From Kiritimatiellia bacterium (lineage in GTDB: Bacteria; Verrucomicrobiota; Kiritimatiellia; RFP12; DVOR01), in NCBI GenBank assembly GCA_017558005.1, contig JAFYWN010000004.1, positions 1 to 59,372 of the forward strand: DNA of 59,372 bases, written 5' to 3'. This document shows positions 36,310 through 45,492 of the stretch, piece by piece. The position numbers were made by a program, and so were the translations under genes. The stretch's first letter is position 1. Each line of letters opens with the position of its first letter. The notes below the pieces were generated by a model. It ran no database searches, was not told the DNA's origin, and saw nothing but the letters and a program-made list of their open reading frames with translations.

Positions 36310-37151
36310 TCACTGGCGGGAAAGGCATGCTCGGTCGTACATTGTTGCGACATTGGCGTGATGCACACATCTGTTTCATCGCCGATTTACCCGAAACAGA
36401 TCTCACTGACGCACACGCGACCGAAAACGCAATTGAACAGGCCCAACCCGATGTCGTTGTGCACTGCGCGGCGATGACCCATGTTGACGGTTGTGAATCA
36501 GACCGTGCACGTGCCTTTCTACTCAATGAAACTGCCACGGCAAACGTTGCCCGCGCCACGGCTGCCCACGGCGCACGTCTCATTGCGATTTCCACAGACT
36601 ATGTCTTTGCTGGCGACCAACCGGGAGATCGAAAAGAAACCGACGCAACACACCCTAAAACTGTGTATGGCGCCAGTAAACTTGCCGGCGAGGAGGCCGT
36701 CCGAGCGCTCTGCCCCAATCATATCATTGCGCGCACCGCATGGCTTTATGGAACAGGTGGACCCAGTTTTGTGCACACCATGATGACACTCGCCGCCGCA
36801 AACCCACTTCGGACCCTCCAAATCGTTGATGACCAACATGGCAATCCCACCTCTGCCGATGCAGTCGCCGATGCACTTACCGCCATCCTTGCACGGCCAG
36901 ACCTCACGGGGACATTCCATCTCACCTGTGAAGGCGTTGCCACATGGTACGAATTTGCTCAAACCATCTTCCGTTTGGCAGGGTATAACGACCTCACCCT
37001 TATCCCCTGTAGCAGCAAAGAATTTCAACGCCCTGCCCAACGTCCCAAGTGGTCTGCCCTCTCTAAGGCAAAACTCAAATCCGTTGGGCTCCCCAAAATG
37101 CCCCCATGGCAAGAAGCACTCATGCGTTTCATCCGCCATGAATGGAAATAA
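36297..37151 (+). CDS. rmlD: dTDP-4-dehydrorhamnose reductase
   Basis: A 284-residue short-chain dehydrogenase. The Rossmann motif is ITGGKGMLGRTLL at the N-terminus, and STDYVFAG is followed by the YGASKLAGE (YxxxK) catalytic pair. RTAWLYG is also present. It makes the last step of dTDP-L-rhamnose synthesis, reducing dTDP-4-keto-L-rhamnose with NAD(P)H. RmlB lies 745 bp downstream; rmlA and rmlC are not in the window. It starts inside the end of the acyltransferase gene, so the two are translationally coupled. Confidence 0.92.
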   Translation: MRILITGGKGMLGRTLLRHWRDAHICFIADLPETDLTDAHATENAIEQAQPDVVVHCAAMTHVDGCESDRARAFLLNETATANVARATAAHGARLIAISTDYVFAGDQPGDRKETDATHPKTVYGASKLAGEEAVRALCPNHIIARTAWLYGTGGPSFVHTMMTLAAANPLRTLQIVDDQHGNPTSADAVADALTAILARPDLTGTFHLTCEGVATWYEFAQTIFRLAGYNDLTLIPCSSKEFQRPAQRPKWSALSKAKLKSVGLPKMPPWQEALMRFIRHEWK

Positions 37152-37202
37152 ACGCTGAGTACCACCTTCACCTCATCACGCCCCATCATAAAGGTCATCA
37201 CT

Positions 37203-37439
37203 ATGAAAACAGTCTCTTTCCGTGGCACCTGCGCTCGTGGCGCTAGTTATGAAATCACCGATGGTATCATCACCGCCTGCACAATCCACGGCGGATGCCC
37301 TGGCAACACCCAAGGGGTCGCACGCCTAGTTATTGGTCGTCCCGTCAAGGAAGTGATTCCCTTGCTCAAAGGCATTGTCTGTCGCAACGGCACCTCCTGC
37401 CCAGACCAACTCGCCCAAGCACTCGAAGCCGAATTGTAA
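37203..37439 (+). CDS. TSCPD domain protein
   Basis: A 78-residue protein that matches the small TSCPD family along its length. It has GTCARGASYEITDGIITAC, IHGGCPGNTQG and the namesake segment RNGTSCPDQLA. The conserved cysteines could bind metal. The same domain is found at the end of some vitamin B12-dependent ribonucleotide reductases and as a stand-alone protein. Function unknown. It lies between rmlD and the RapZ-like gene. Confidence 0.88.
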   Translation: MKTVSFRGTCARGASYEITDGIITACTIHGGCPGNTQGVARLVIGRPVKEVIPLLKGIVCRNGTSCPDQLAQALEAEL

Positions 37440-37452
37440 CCCTCCCCGTTCC

Positions 37453-37836
37453 ATGAAGATCTCCCTCTACTCCTTCTCCTACCGTCGCGGTCTCCCCAAT
37501 GACCCCAATGGAAATGGTGGTGGGTTTGTCTTTGACTGTCGCGCCTTACCTAATCCATATTGGCAAGAAGATATCAGAAAATACAATGGGCAAGAAGCTC
37601 CTGTTATTGACTTCTTTAACCAACACAAGTCTGCCGTTGATGCCCTCCTCAATCCCGCGCTCGCCCTCATCAAGCAGGCAATCCATGCTTACCAAGCAGA
37701 TGGGCGCACGTCACTTTACGTAGCATTTGGATGCACGAGAGGTTTTCATCGGAGTGTCTACTGCGCAGAACAGTGTGCCTATCACCTTCGCCAAGACCCT
37801 ACGTTGGAAATTCACCTTCACCACACTGCACTTTAA
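37453..37836 (+). CDS. Stand-alone RapZ C-terminal domain protein
   Basis: A 127-residue protein resembling the C-terminal half of RapZ/YvcJ (the RNase adapter). It has FSYRRGLP, FDCRALPNPYW, and the ligand loop FGCTRGFHRSVYCAE, matching GCTGG.HRSV of RapZ. The N-terminal P-loop kinase half is absent. In E. coli this C-terminal domain senses glucosamine-6-phosphate and binds sRNAs. The start at 37453 is chosen over a frame extension that overlaps the TSCPD gene. Whether it binds RNA or only a sugar phosphate here is unknown. Confidence 0.82.
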   Translation: MKISLYSFSYRRGLPNDPNGNGGGFVFDCRALPNPYWQEDIRKYNGQEAPVIDFFNQHKSAVDALLNPALALIKQAIHAYQADGRTSLYVAFGCTRGFHRSVYCAEQCAYHLRQDPTLEIHLHHTAL

Positions 37837-37844
37837 GCTAATTG

Positions 37845-37853
37845 TGGTATACT
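37845..37853 (+). promoter_or_regulatory. Extended -10 promoter of rmlB
   Basis: TGG followed by TATACT (37848-37853), about 44 nt upstream of the rmlB start. No clear -35. Confidence 0.55.
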
Positions 37854-37896
37854 TAATGTAATCGTTTTGAAATCATCCTAAGTACGAGGTATGCTA

Positions 37897-38949
37897 ATGA
37901 AGAAACGTGTTATTGTCACTGGCGGTGCTGGCTTTATTGGTTCGGCAGTGGTTCGCATGTTGGTTCGCGATGGTGTTGAAGTGCTCAACATTGACAAGCT
38001 TACCTATGCAGGCAATCTATCCTCTGTCGCCTGTGTGGCAGATGCTCCCAACTATCACTTCTTGCAAGCAGACATCTGTGATGAAGCGACCATGAAGCAG
38101 GCGTTTATGGACTTCCGTCCAGATGGCGTGATGCACTTGGCCGCAGAAAGTCATGTTGACCGCTCCATTGATGGCCCAGGGCTCTTTTTACAGACCAACG
38201 TCATTGGCACCTATGTCCTTTTAGAGGCAGCACGCGCTTATTGGAATACCTTACCGCAAGCAGAACGTGATACCTTCCGCTTCCTCTTGATTTCGACCGA
38301 CGAAGTTTATGGTTCCCTCGGTAAGGATGGCTACTTCACCGAAACGACAAACTACGATCCGCGTTCGCCCTACTCCTCTTCGAAGGCCTCTGCAGATCAC
38401 TTGGCCTCCGCCTGGTATCACACCTACGGCCTGCCGACGTTGAAGACCAATTGCTCCAACAACTATGGCCCCTATCACTTCCCCGAGAAACTCATCCCCT
38501 TGGTTACCCTAAATGCATTGGCGGGACGCCCGCTTCCGATTTATGGCAAGGGCGACAATATCCGCGACTGGCTCTTTGTTGAAGACCATGCTAAGGCGCT
38601 TTGGTTGGTGCTTAACAATGGCGTTTGCGGCGAGACCTACAACGTTGGCGGCCACAATGAACGAACCAACCTCCAGGTCGTCAATGCCATTTGTGCGATT
38701 TTGGACAAGCTCCGCCCGCGTGCTGATGGTAAGTCTTACACTAAACAGATTACCTTCGTACAAGACCGCCCTGGCCACGATGCGCGTTATGCCATTGACC
38801 CCACGAAGATTATGACCGAATTGGGTTGGAAGCCTGATGAAACCTTTGAAACTGGCTTAGAGCGCACCATTCAGTGGTACCTTGACAATGAAGCTTGGTG
38901 GGCACCGCTTCGCCAAGCCGCCGAACAGCGCGTTGGTACAAAGGTGTAA
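37897..38949 (+). CDS. rmlB: dTDP-glucose 4,6-dehydratase
   Basis: A 350-residue extended short-chain dehydrogenase. It has [13 protein letters not shown] (NAD binding), [25 protein letters not shown] and the catalytic [11 protein letters not shown]. It converts dTDP-glucose to dTDP-4-keto-6-deoxyglucose for rhamnose and other deoxysugars. The start at 37897 is chosen over 37891 because ACGAGGT is then correctly spaced. It has its own extended -10 promoter and a strong terminator. Confidence 0.96.
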   Translation: MKKRVIVTGGAGFIGSAVVRMLVRDGVEVLNIDKLTYAGNLSSVACVADAPNYHFLQADICDEATMKQAFMDFRPDGVMHLAAESHVDRSIDGPGLFLQTNVIGTYVLLEAARAYWNTLPQAERDTFRFLLISTDEVYGSLGKDGYFTETTNYDPRSPYSSSKASADHLASAWYHTYGLPTLKTNCSNNYGPYHFPEKLIPLVTLNALAGRPLPIYGKGDNIRDWLFVEDHAKALWLVLNNGVCGETYNVGGHNERTNLQVVNAICAILDKLRPRADGKSYTKQITFVQDRPGHDARYAIDPTKIMTELGWKPDETFETGLERTIQWYLDNEAWWAPLRQAAEQRVGTKV

Positions 38950-38971
38950 GCCACACGACTTAACACACTTC

Positions 38972-39007
38972 AATTGCACGGATGTCCACACATCCGTGCA
39001 ATTTTTT
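38972..39007 (+). terminator. Terminator of rmlB
   Basis: AATTGCACGGATGT-CCAC-ACATCCGTGCAATT is a 14-bp perfect stem running into a T-tract. Confidence 0.92.
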
Positions 39008-39277
39008 ATCACGCATTAAACGAGCTGGAGTAGAGATTTCCCTAAGCACCTCCCTTTTGTCTTCGATGGACTTATTTCAACGAATCTTTTTCTGCATTTG
39101 ACAGAATCCCCCTCTTTTCAACTTTCCTTTTATGCTCATTTAACGGCGTTATGAGGAATTTTATCCCATTTAGGTAGTATTCACACCTCTATTAAGACGT
39201 AAAGAGATTGACATTAGTGCGTAGAAATGAGAAACTATATACGTTAATTTTGACCTACTCTAATGAGGAACATAACC
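39008..39277 (+). promoter_or_regulatory. Upstream region of secreted beta-galactosidase gene
   Basis: A gene-free stretch. TTGACA at 39208-39213 could be a -35, but the nearest TATATA is 22 nt downstream, too far for a standard promoter. An activator-dependent promoter is possible. No operator was recognised. Confidence 0.35.
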
Positions 39278-42200
39278 ATGATTAAAGAAACACTGCTGTT
39301 AGGCGGCGTCTGTTGCTTAGCAACGATGGGTCTTGCTGTTGCTAATTTTGGCAATATGCCTGCCCCGACTGGTTTAGAATGGGAACAGGAACAGAACCTC
39401 TCCCTCAACAAAGAACCCGCACGTGCTTGGGCTTTTAGCTTCACCGATCTCACGGGAGCGAAGCAGATTCTGCCTGAGTTCAGCACACGTTGGCGTTCGT
39501 TGGATTCTAAGACCGAGTGGAAATTCAAGTGGAGCAAGGATCCCGCATCTCGTCCTGCAGGCTTCCAGAATCCTGATTATGACGTCTCGCAGTGGGAAAC
39601 CATCGTTGTGCCTGCCAACTGGCAAGCCATTGGTGCGAACCCCAATGGTACGAAGGGTTGGGGCACCGCTCTTTACAGTAACCAACCCTATCCCTTTGCT
39701 CGCGATTGGCCGCGCGTGATGACCACGCCGCCGAAGCACTACACCAACTATGCCGAACGCAATCCGGTGGGGTGCTATCGCCGTGACTTTGAAGTGCCTG
39801 CCGCATGGGATGGCGAAGAAGTTTACATCCAGTTCGATGGTGTTGACTCCTTCTTCTACCTGTGGATTAACGGCACCTATGTCGGCTTCTCCAAGAACTC
39901 TCGCGATCCTGCCTCTTTCCGCATCACGCCTTACCTCAAGAAGGGGAAAAACGTGGTGGCGGCCGAGGTCTATCGTCATAGCGATGCAGCCTATTTGGAA
40001 TGCCAAGACATGACGCGCCTCTCGGGTATCTTCCGCACGGTTCAACTCTACGCAGTGCCGAAGGTACATATCCGCGACTTCTTTGCCACGACCGAACCGC
40101 TCGCCGGCCAGCCCCTTCAAGGTGGCCGCTGGGAAGTGGTTGTGGATGTGGAATTGAAGAATCACTACACCGACCTCACCCCTGCCAAGGCTACGCTCTC
40201 TGCAAAGATTTATGATGCCGCAGGCAAGGAAGTTGCTCCTGTCACGCCTGTTGATGCTCCGTGGGACGGCATTGCCACCAAGAAGGTGGACGTCACCGGT
40301 CAGCGTTCTTGGAAGACGGGCCTCTTGATGCGCTTTGATGCGCCCGCACTCTGGTCGGCAGAATGCCCGAATCTCTATACGCTCGTCTTGGAACTCCGCG
40401 ACGAAGCGGGTGCATTGATTGAAGCAGTCCCAACGCAATTGGGCTTCCGCAAGGTGGAAGTGGCCGCTCGTGGTGGCGATACCAAGAAGCGTTTCTGGGT
40501 GAATGGTCAGAAGATTAAGCTCAAAGGCGTGAACCGCCACGAAGCCAATCCCCTGCTCGGTCACACCATTCCGCGCGCATGGGTGGAAGATGAAATCCGC
40601 TTGATGAAGGAAGCAAACATCAACCACGTGCGTTGCTCGCACTATCCTGCCGATCCTTACTTCTACTACCTCTGCAATAAGTATGGTATCTACGTGGAAG
40701 ATGAAGCAAACATCGAATCCCACGGTTACTACTACGGCAAGGAATCCCTCTCCCACCCTGTGGAATGGATGGATGCACACGTTGACCGCATCATGACGAT
40801 GGTCGAACGCAATAAGAACCAACCCTGCGTGGTGATTTGGTCCCTCGGCAACGAAGCTGGCCCCGGCCGCAACTTCGCTGTGGCAGAACGCACCATCAAG
40901 GCTCGCGACTTCACCCGTCCGACCCACTACGAACGCAACAACGACATCGTGGATATGGGCTCCAACCAGTATCCTTCCGTCGGTTGGGTGCAGTGGAAGG
41001 CCTCTCACCACGAAGCAGACAAGCCCTTCTACATCTCCGAATATGCCCACAACATGATGAACGCTTTGGGTAACTTCTCTGATTACCAGGAAGCAATCGA
41101 AAGCTCTGACGTAATCATGGGCGGTGCCATTTGGGACTGGGTCGACCAAGCACTTTGGTATGATTCGCCTGTCACTGGCAAGCGCATTCTTGCCTACGGT
41201 GGCGACTGGGGCGACCACCCGAACTCTGGTCAGTTCGTCTGCAATGGTACCATCCTTGCCGACCACACGCCGGAACCCGGTTACTATGAAGTGGCCCACG
41301 TCTATCAAAACATCAAGGCCACGCTCAAGGATGGTCAGTTAGAAATCTACAACAAGAACTACTTCCGTCCGTTGGACTACGTGACCGCTAAGTGGACGCT
41401 CTACAAGAATGGTAAGCCCACCCCGATGACTGGCGCAATTGACGTTGCCAACATCCAGCCGATGCAGCGTGGCGTTTGCCCCATCCCTGTCCGCACGCCG
41501 CGCGATATGAATGGTTATGACCTTCGCATTGAATTCGCCCTCAAGCAGGATGAACAGATGATGAAGAAGGGCTTTGTGGTCGCCTCCGACCAAATCACCC
41601 TCCAGAAGGCCCAGCCCATTCCTGCCGTTGCTGCAGGTCAGCTCGCCCTTCAGGAAAAGGATGATGCAGTTGTCATCGAAGGCAAGACCTTCAAGGCCAC
41701 CTTCTCGAAGAAGGATGCCACGCTGACCCAGTACACGCTTGAAGGCAAGGATTTGCTCAAGCACCCGCTGAAGGTGGATGCATTCCGTTGCCCCTCCTCC
41801 AACGAAGTGCCGATGGGCAATGTGTGGTCCATGCAGGGCTTGCGCAATCTTGTGCCCGTCAAGGGTGAAATCACGGACGTGGCCCAACAGCCCAATGGCA
41901 CGGTCACCTTCACCACCTCCACGACTGTGATGGGTGCGGCGCTTGAACAGTTGGTCGACTTTGACAACGGCATGACCTACAAGACCTTCTTCCGCGCCAT
42001 GAATCTCCCGGTCTCCGACAAGAATACGCACTTTGTGGTCAATGCCGCATGGCGCGTCTATCCTGACGGCACCATCACGATGCAGTCGGCAATCCTGCCG
42101 CGTGGCCGCGTGATTGAACTCCCGCGTTTGGGTTACTCGCTCACCTTCAATGACGAATTGGACACCGTCTCCTACCTCGGTCGTGGTCCGTTTGAAAACT

Positions 42201-43066
42201 ATCCCGACCGTAAGAGCGGCGCATTCCCTGCCTGCTACACCGACAAGGTGGAGAACATGGTCATTGACTATGCCCGTCCGAACGACATGGGTAACCGCGA
42301 AAACACCCTCGCCCTCAGCCTCTATCCCAATGGCAAGGCCGCAAAGGGTCTTACCGTGGCAGCTCTCAATGATGGCGACTTCGCCTTCTCGGCTCTGCCC
42401 TACACGGCGACCGAACTCTGCGAAGCCCGTCACCCCGCAGAATTGCCCTCCAGCGACAAGACCGTCCTCACCCTGCTCTGCACCAACCGTGGTCTCGGCG
42501 GTGCCAGCTGCGGCCCGGGCCCCTTGGATCGTGACATCCCGCGCTCCAACCAGCCTTACCGCTTGAACCTCGCCTTCCGTCCGACCGCCGCTGGCGAACT
42601 CTTGCCTGTGCGTGAAGCCGTTGTGACGATTGACGAAACCATGCCGCCGCCGCCCGAAACCTTTATCGCAGTGGAATGCACTTCGCAGGAACCCGGCAAT
42701 GAAGGTGGCAAGGCTTGCGACGGTGACCCGATGACCATGTGGCACACCCAGTATGGCGTGACCCTCGGTAAGTATCCGCACAGCGTGGCACTTGACCTCA
42801 ACAAGCCGCGCACGTTGAAGGGTATCACCTGCCAGGGCCGTCAGGACGGCGTCAATGGTCGCGTCAAGGACTTCAAGGTGGAAGTCTCTACCGACCGCAA
42901 GACCTGGACGACGGTGGTCACCGGCACGCTCAAGAATACGGGCGATGTGCAGGAGGTGCGCTTCCCTGCTCCTGCAGCAAACATTCGCTACGTGCGCTTC
43001 ACGGGTCTGAGCGAACAGAATGGCAATGAATTTGCCTCCATGGCTGAAATCGGCATCATCGAATAA
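39278..43066 (+). CDS. Secreted GH2 beta-galactosidase with C-terminal F5/8 (discoidin) domain
   Basis: 1262 residues. A signal peptide (MIKETLLLGGVCCLATMGLAVA) is followed by the five-domain LacZ-type GH2 body, including the small-chain domain. The acid/base is Glu526 (WSLGNEAGPG) and the nucleophile Glu588 (ISEYAHNMMNALGNF). A C-terminal F5/8 type C carbohydrate-binding domain covers about 1128-1262. Cytoplasmic LacZ lacks both the signal and the added domain, so this enzyme acts outside the cytoplasm, probably trimming galactose from host or plant glycans. The start at 39278 fits the AGGA site; an ATG at 39263 overlaps it. Monocistronic with its own terminator. Confidence 0.94.
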   Translation: MIKETLLLGGVCCLATMGLAVANFGNMPAPTGLEWEQEQNLSLNKEPARAWAFSFTDLTGAKQILPEFSTRWRSLDSKTEWKFKWSKDPASRPAGFQNPDYDVSQWETIVVPANWQAIGANPNGTKGWGTALYSNQPYPFARDWPRVMTTPPKHYTNYAERNPVGCYRRDFEVPAAWDGEEVYIQFDGVDSFFYLWINGTYVGFSKNSRDPASFRITPYLKKGKNVVAAEVYRHSDAAYLECQDMTRLSGIFRTVQLYAVPKVHIRDFFATTEPLAGQPLQGGRWEVVVDVELKNHYTDLTPAKATLSAKIYDAAGKEVAPVTPVDAPWDGIATKKVDVTGQRSWKTGLLMRFDAPALWSAECPNLYTLVLELRDEAGALIEAVPTQLGFRKVEVAARGGDTKKRFWVNGQKIKLKGVNRHEANPLLGHTIPRAWVEDEIRLMKEANINHVRCSHYPADPYFYYLCNKYGIYVEDEANIESHGYYYGKESLSHPVEWMDAHVDRIMTMVERNKNQPCVVIWSLGNEAGPGRNFAVAERTIKARDFTRPTHYERNNDIVDMGSNQYPSVGWVQWKASHHEADKPFYISEYAHNMMNALGNFSDYQEAIESSDVIMGGAIWDWVDQALWYDSPVTGKRILAYGGDWGDHPNSGQFVCNGTILADHTPEPGYYEVAHVYQNIKATLKDGQLEIYNKNYFRPLDYVTAKWTLYKNGKPTPMTGAIDVANIQPMQRGVCPIPVRTPRDMNGYDLRIEFALKQDEQMMKKGFVVASDQITLQKAQPIPAVAAGQLALQEKDDAVVIEGKTFKATFSKKDATLTQYTLEGKDLLKHPLKVDAFRCPSSNEVPMGNVWSMQGLRNLVPVKGEITDVAQQPNGTVTFTTSTTVMGAALEQLVDFDNGMTYKTFFRAMNLPVSDKNTHFVVNAAWRVYPDGTITMQSAILPRGRVIELPRLGYSLTFNDELDTVSYLGRGPFENYPDRKSGAFPACYTDKVENMVIDYARPNDMGNRENTLALSLYPNGKAAKGLTVAALNDGDFAFSALPYTATELCEARHPAELPSSDKTVLTLLCTNRGLGGASCGPGPLDRDIPRSNQPYRLNLAFRPTAAGELLPVREAVVTIDETMPPPPETFIAVECTSQEPGNEGGKACDGDPMTMWHTQYGVTLGKYPHSVALDLNKPRTLKGITCQGRQDGVNGRVKDFKVEVSTDRKTWTTVVTGTLKNTGDVQEVRFPAPAANIRYVRFTGLSEQNGNEFASMAEIGIIE

Positions 43067-43089
43067 GTACATTCATTTGATGCTCAAAG

Positions 43090-43126
43090 AGACCGCATGC
43101 CCTGTTGGACGTGCGGTCTTTTTTTA
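43090..43126 (+). terminator. Terminator of beta-galactosidase gene
   Basis: AGACCGCA (43090-43097) pairs with TGCGGTCT (43112-43119), followed by a run of T. Confidence 0.85.
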
Positions 43127-43200
43127 CCCACAAAACACCCTGATAACAACTCTACACATGCGAATAAAAATCTTTTAATTCTCCACAGTGCGGCGGCATT

Positions 43201-43209
43201 TGTTATACT
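43201..43209 (+). promoter_or_regulatory. Extended -10 promoter of the NifU-tsaE-nadA unit
   Basis: TGT followed by TATACT (43204-43209), 29 nt upstream of the NifU-domain gene. Confidence 0.5.
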
Positions 43210-43237
43210 TATTTCCGTAATTGAAAGGAATACAATA

Positions 43238-43468
43238 ATGACAACTTTAAATGAACAGATTGCTTCTAAACTTGAATCCCTCCGTGGTATGCTTCAGGCC
43301 GATGGCGGCGATTTGGAATTGGTAGATATTGAAAATAAGACGGTCCACTTGCGTTTGCGCGGTGCTTGCGGTTGCTGCCCGCACGCAATGATGACGCTGA
43401 AGAGCGGCATTGAACGCGTCTTGCGCGAAGAACTTGATCCTGAAATCACCGTTGAACGCGTGATGTAA
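43238..43468 (+). CDS. NifU C-terminal domain protein (Fe-S carrier)
   Basis: A 76-residue single NifU-like domain. It has GGDLELVDI, then LRGACGCCPHAMMTLKSGIE with the CxxC motif that holds a labile Fe-S cluster. It probably delivers clusters to target enzymes. The downstream nadA makes a 4Fe-4S enzyme, a plausible client. The start at 43238 is set by GAAAGGAATACAATA and family length. tsaE begins one base after its stop. Confidence 0.9.
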   Translation: MTTLNEQIASKLESLRGMLQADGGDLELVDIENKTVHLRLRGACGCCPHAMMTLKSGIERVLREELDPEITVERVM

Positions 43469-43469
43469 C

Positions 43470-43919
43470 ATGCAAACCCTCCTCACCAGAGCGCTTGAAA
43501 CGTTAGATGACACTGCTGCACTCGCGGCAGAGGTCGCGACGTTATTAGCGCCTGGCGGAGTGTTGTTGCTAACCGGTGACCTTGGCGCGGGTAAGACGAC
43601 CTTTGTGCAAGCCCTTGCACGGGAATATGGCATCACCCGCACGGTTACGAGCCCCACCTTTACGTTGGCGAACGAATATCCGATTCCCATGGGTGGCAAG
43701 CTCGTCCATTACGATCTCTATCGTTTAGCAGTTCCCTCAGGGTTATACGATTTGGGATTTGAAGATGCGCTGGAATATGGCGCACGACTTGCGATCGAGT
43801 GGCCAGAAAAGGCGCAATCGGTGTTGGACTTAGAAGTCCCCCAACGGCTTCGTCTGAACTTAACCACTGATCAAAACGGCCTCCGTCATGCGGAGTTGCT
43901 AAAGGAACATCTATCATGA
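43470..43919 (+). CDS. tsaE: tRNA threonylcarbamoyladenosine biosynthesis ATPase TsaE
   Basis: A 149-residue P-loop protein. Walker A is GDLGAGKTTFVQALA, with TVTSPTFTL and HYDLYRL typical of TsaE and IEWPEKA near the end. With TsaB, TsaC and TsaD (not in this window) it makes t6A37 on ANN-decoding tRNAs. It lies between the NifU-domain gene and nadA and overlaps nadA by 4 bp (ATGA), so the three are one operon. Confidence 0.94.
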   Translation: MQTLLTRALETLDDTAALAAEVATLLAPGGVLLLTGDLGAGKTTFVQALAREYGITRTVTSPTFTLANEYPIPMGGKLVHYDLYRLAVPSGLYDLGFEDALEYGARLAIEWPEKAQSVLDLEVPQRLRLNLTTDQNGLRHAELLKEHLS

Positions 43920-44962
43920 GCAATTTGACTGTGCGTGAGGAGATTGACCGTCTCCGTGAAACATGGGGCAAACGGCTGTTGATTCTCGGCCACCATTATC
44001 AAGATTCGGACGTTGTTGCCTGTTGCGATGCGGTGGGCGACTCCTTAGAACTATCACGTTTAGCCGCCGCTTCCGATGCAGAACGCATCATCTTCTGCGG
44101 TGTTCGCTTTATGGCTGAGACGGCCGACATCCTCATCCGCGATGCGGAGGGAAAGTCTTGCGGTCGCAGTGTTTGGCAACCTGCCCCTGAAGCGGGTTGC
44201 CCCATGGCCGACATGGCCGATGGTAAGACCCTGGAAGCCGCTTGGCAAAACTTGACCCATCGCGTGGACGATCGCCCCTTAACGCCGATTGTCTATGTGA
44301 ATTCCAATGCTGAAGTCAAGGCAACCTGTGGCAAACACGGCGGTTCTGCCTGCACCTCTGGCAATGGTTTACGCGTGGTTAAGCACTTTTTAGACCTGGG
44401 CCACCGCATTCTCTTTGCGCCGGACCAACACCTCTGCACGAATATCATGCGTGAATTGGGCTATCCGACGACCGCTGTTGCCACGTGGCATCGCGACCTT
44501 CCGGATGGCGGCCTGACAACAGAAGAAATTCGTGCCGCCCGTCTCATCGCATGGGACGGATGCTGCCCCATCCACGCGAGCTACACCATTGGTGACGTTG
44601 CTGCGGCTCGTGCCGCCTATCCTGGCGCCGAGTTGCTCATCCACCCAGAAGCACCTGCAGCAGTCGCCGCACTTGCTGATCAGACGGGCTCCACCAAGGG
44701 TATTATTGATACCATCGCACGTGCAGAACCCGACCAAACCTTTATCGTGGGCACGGAAGAACACCTCGTGCGTCGCTTGGCTCGCCGTAAGGAACCCAAA
44801 ATTGTCTCCTTACGTCCGATTATCTGCGAAGATATGGGCCTCACCACGCCAGAACAAATCCTTCATGTACTGCAAACTTGGGATGAGTCCTGCCGCGTCA
44901 AGGTGCAAGATGACCTGGTCCTGGATGCTCGCGCAAGTGTTGAACGCATGTTAGCGCTCTAA
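43916..44962 (+). CDS. nadA: Quinolinate synthase A
   Basis: A 348-residue enzyme that condenses iminoaspartate with dihydroxyacetone phosphate to quinolinate, the second step of de novo NAD synthesis. It has LGHHYQDSDVVACCDAVGDS, TCGKHGGSACTSGNG and DGCCPIHASYT. Conserved cysteines bind a 4Fe-4S cluster, with further Cys at ICGE- and CRVK-like positions. nadB and nadC are not in the window. The start overlaps the tsaE stop. A strong terminator follows. Confidence 0.96.
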   Translation: MSNLTVREEIDRLRETWGKRLLILGHHYQDSDVVACCDAVGDSLELSRLAAASDAERIIFCGVRFMAETADILIRDAEGKSCGRSVWQPAPEAGCPMADMADGKTLEAAWQNLTHRVDDRPLTPIVYVNSNAEVKATCGKHGGSACTSGNGLRVVKHFLDLGHRILFAPDQHLCTNIMRELGYPTTAVATWHRDLPDGGLTTEEIRAARLIAWDGCCPIHASYTIGDVAAARAAYPGAELLIHPEAPAAVAALADQTGSTKGIIDTIARAEPDQTFIVGTEEHLVRRLARRKEPKIVSLRPIICEDMGLTTPEQILHVLQTWDESCRVKVQDDLVLDARASVERMLAL

Positions 44963-45013
44963 TCCCTTTGCGAGTCTGCGCTTTAACTGCACCGCAAAGC
45001 CCTCCCTTAGAAC

Positions 45014-45048
45014 AAAAAAGGCATACCCACGTGGTATGCCTTTTTGTT
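45014..45048. terminator. Bidirectional terminator after nadA
   Basis: GGCATACC (45021-45028) pairs with GGTATGCC (45034-45041), flanked by A6 on the left and T5 on the right. It serves nadA and the converging minus-strand gene. Confidence 0.88.
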
Positions 45049-45072
45049 TGTCTATGCGTTAGCAAGGTGCCA

Positions 45073-45492
45073 TTAAATCTCTTCAAAGAAGGCCTTTGCC
45101 TCAGCCAAGGCGCGACTCGCCGCAGCCAACTTCGCCTCCGTCAGCTCTGCCAATGCGCCCTTGAGTTGCAACATCAACCCGCCCTCTGCGCCAAACTCCT
45201 TCGTGACCACCGTAATCCCGTCCAACCAATCTGCCAGATTAAAGAGCGCAAGCGCATCCTCAACCGACTGAACAGGCGGCAATTCTAAGGCGACCGACAG
45301 GGCAAAGCGTTCCTTCCCCTGCGAGATTTCAGGATCATCAATCAATTCAAGCGTCCCTGCATGACGCGCATCTCGCACATACGTCCAGGCCACGTAGCCA
45401 GGTGCATCTGCAAACACCTCGCGATGTTGGCACGCCGTCAACCACGTCTCCGCCACACGGCGAGCCTCTGTAAAATTCGCATCTGAACTCAT
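45073..45492 (-). CDS. Hypothetical protein in the infA operon
   Basis: A 139-residue acidic soluble protein with no signal peptide or membrane segment. The C-terminal third is alanine-rich and helical (LKGALAELTEAKLAAASRALAEA). No family is recognised. It overlaps the GHL10 gene by 4 bp (ATGA), so it is translated with it. A shared terminator lies 25 bp beyond its stop. Composition is like its neighbours. Confidence 0.75.
   Translation of the reverse strand: MSSDANFTEARRVAETWLTACQHREVFADAPGYVAWTYVRDARHAGTLELIDDPEISQGKERFALSVALELPPVQSVEDALALFNLADWLDGITVVTKEFGAEGGLMLQLKGALAELTEAKLAAASRALAEAKAFFEEI

Noticed and set aside
39374..41308. Long antisense frame of 644 codons under the beta-galactosidase gene
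   Set aside because: It mirrors the codon bias of the real GH2 gene on the other strand and shows no domain; the same holds for the long antisense frames at 41339-43072, 30624-32171, 13500-14957 and 27370-28692.
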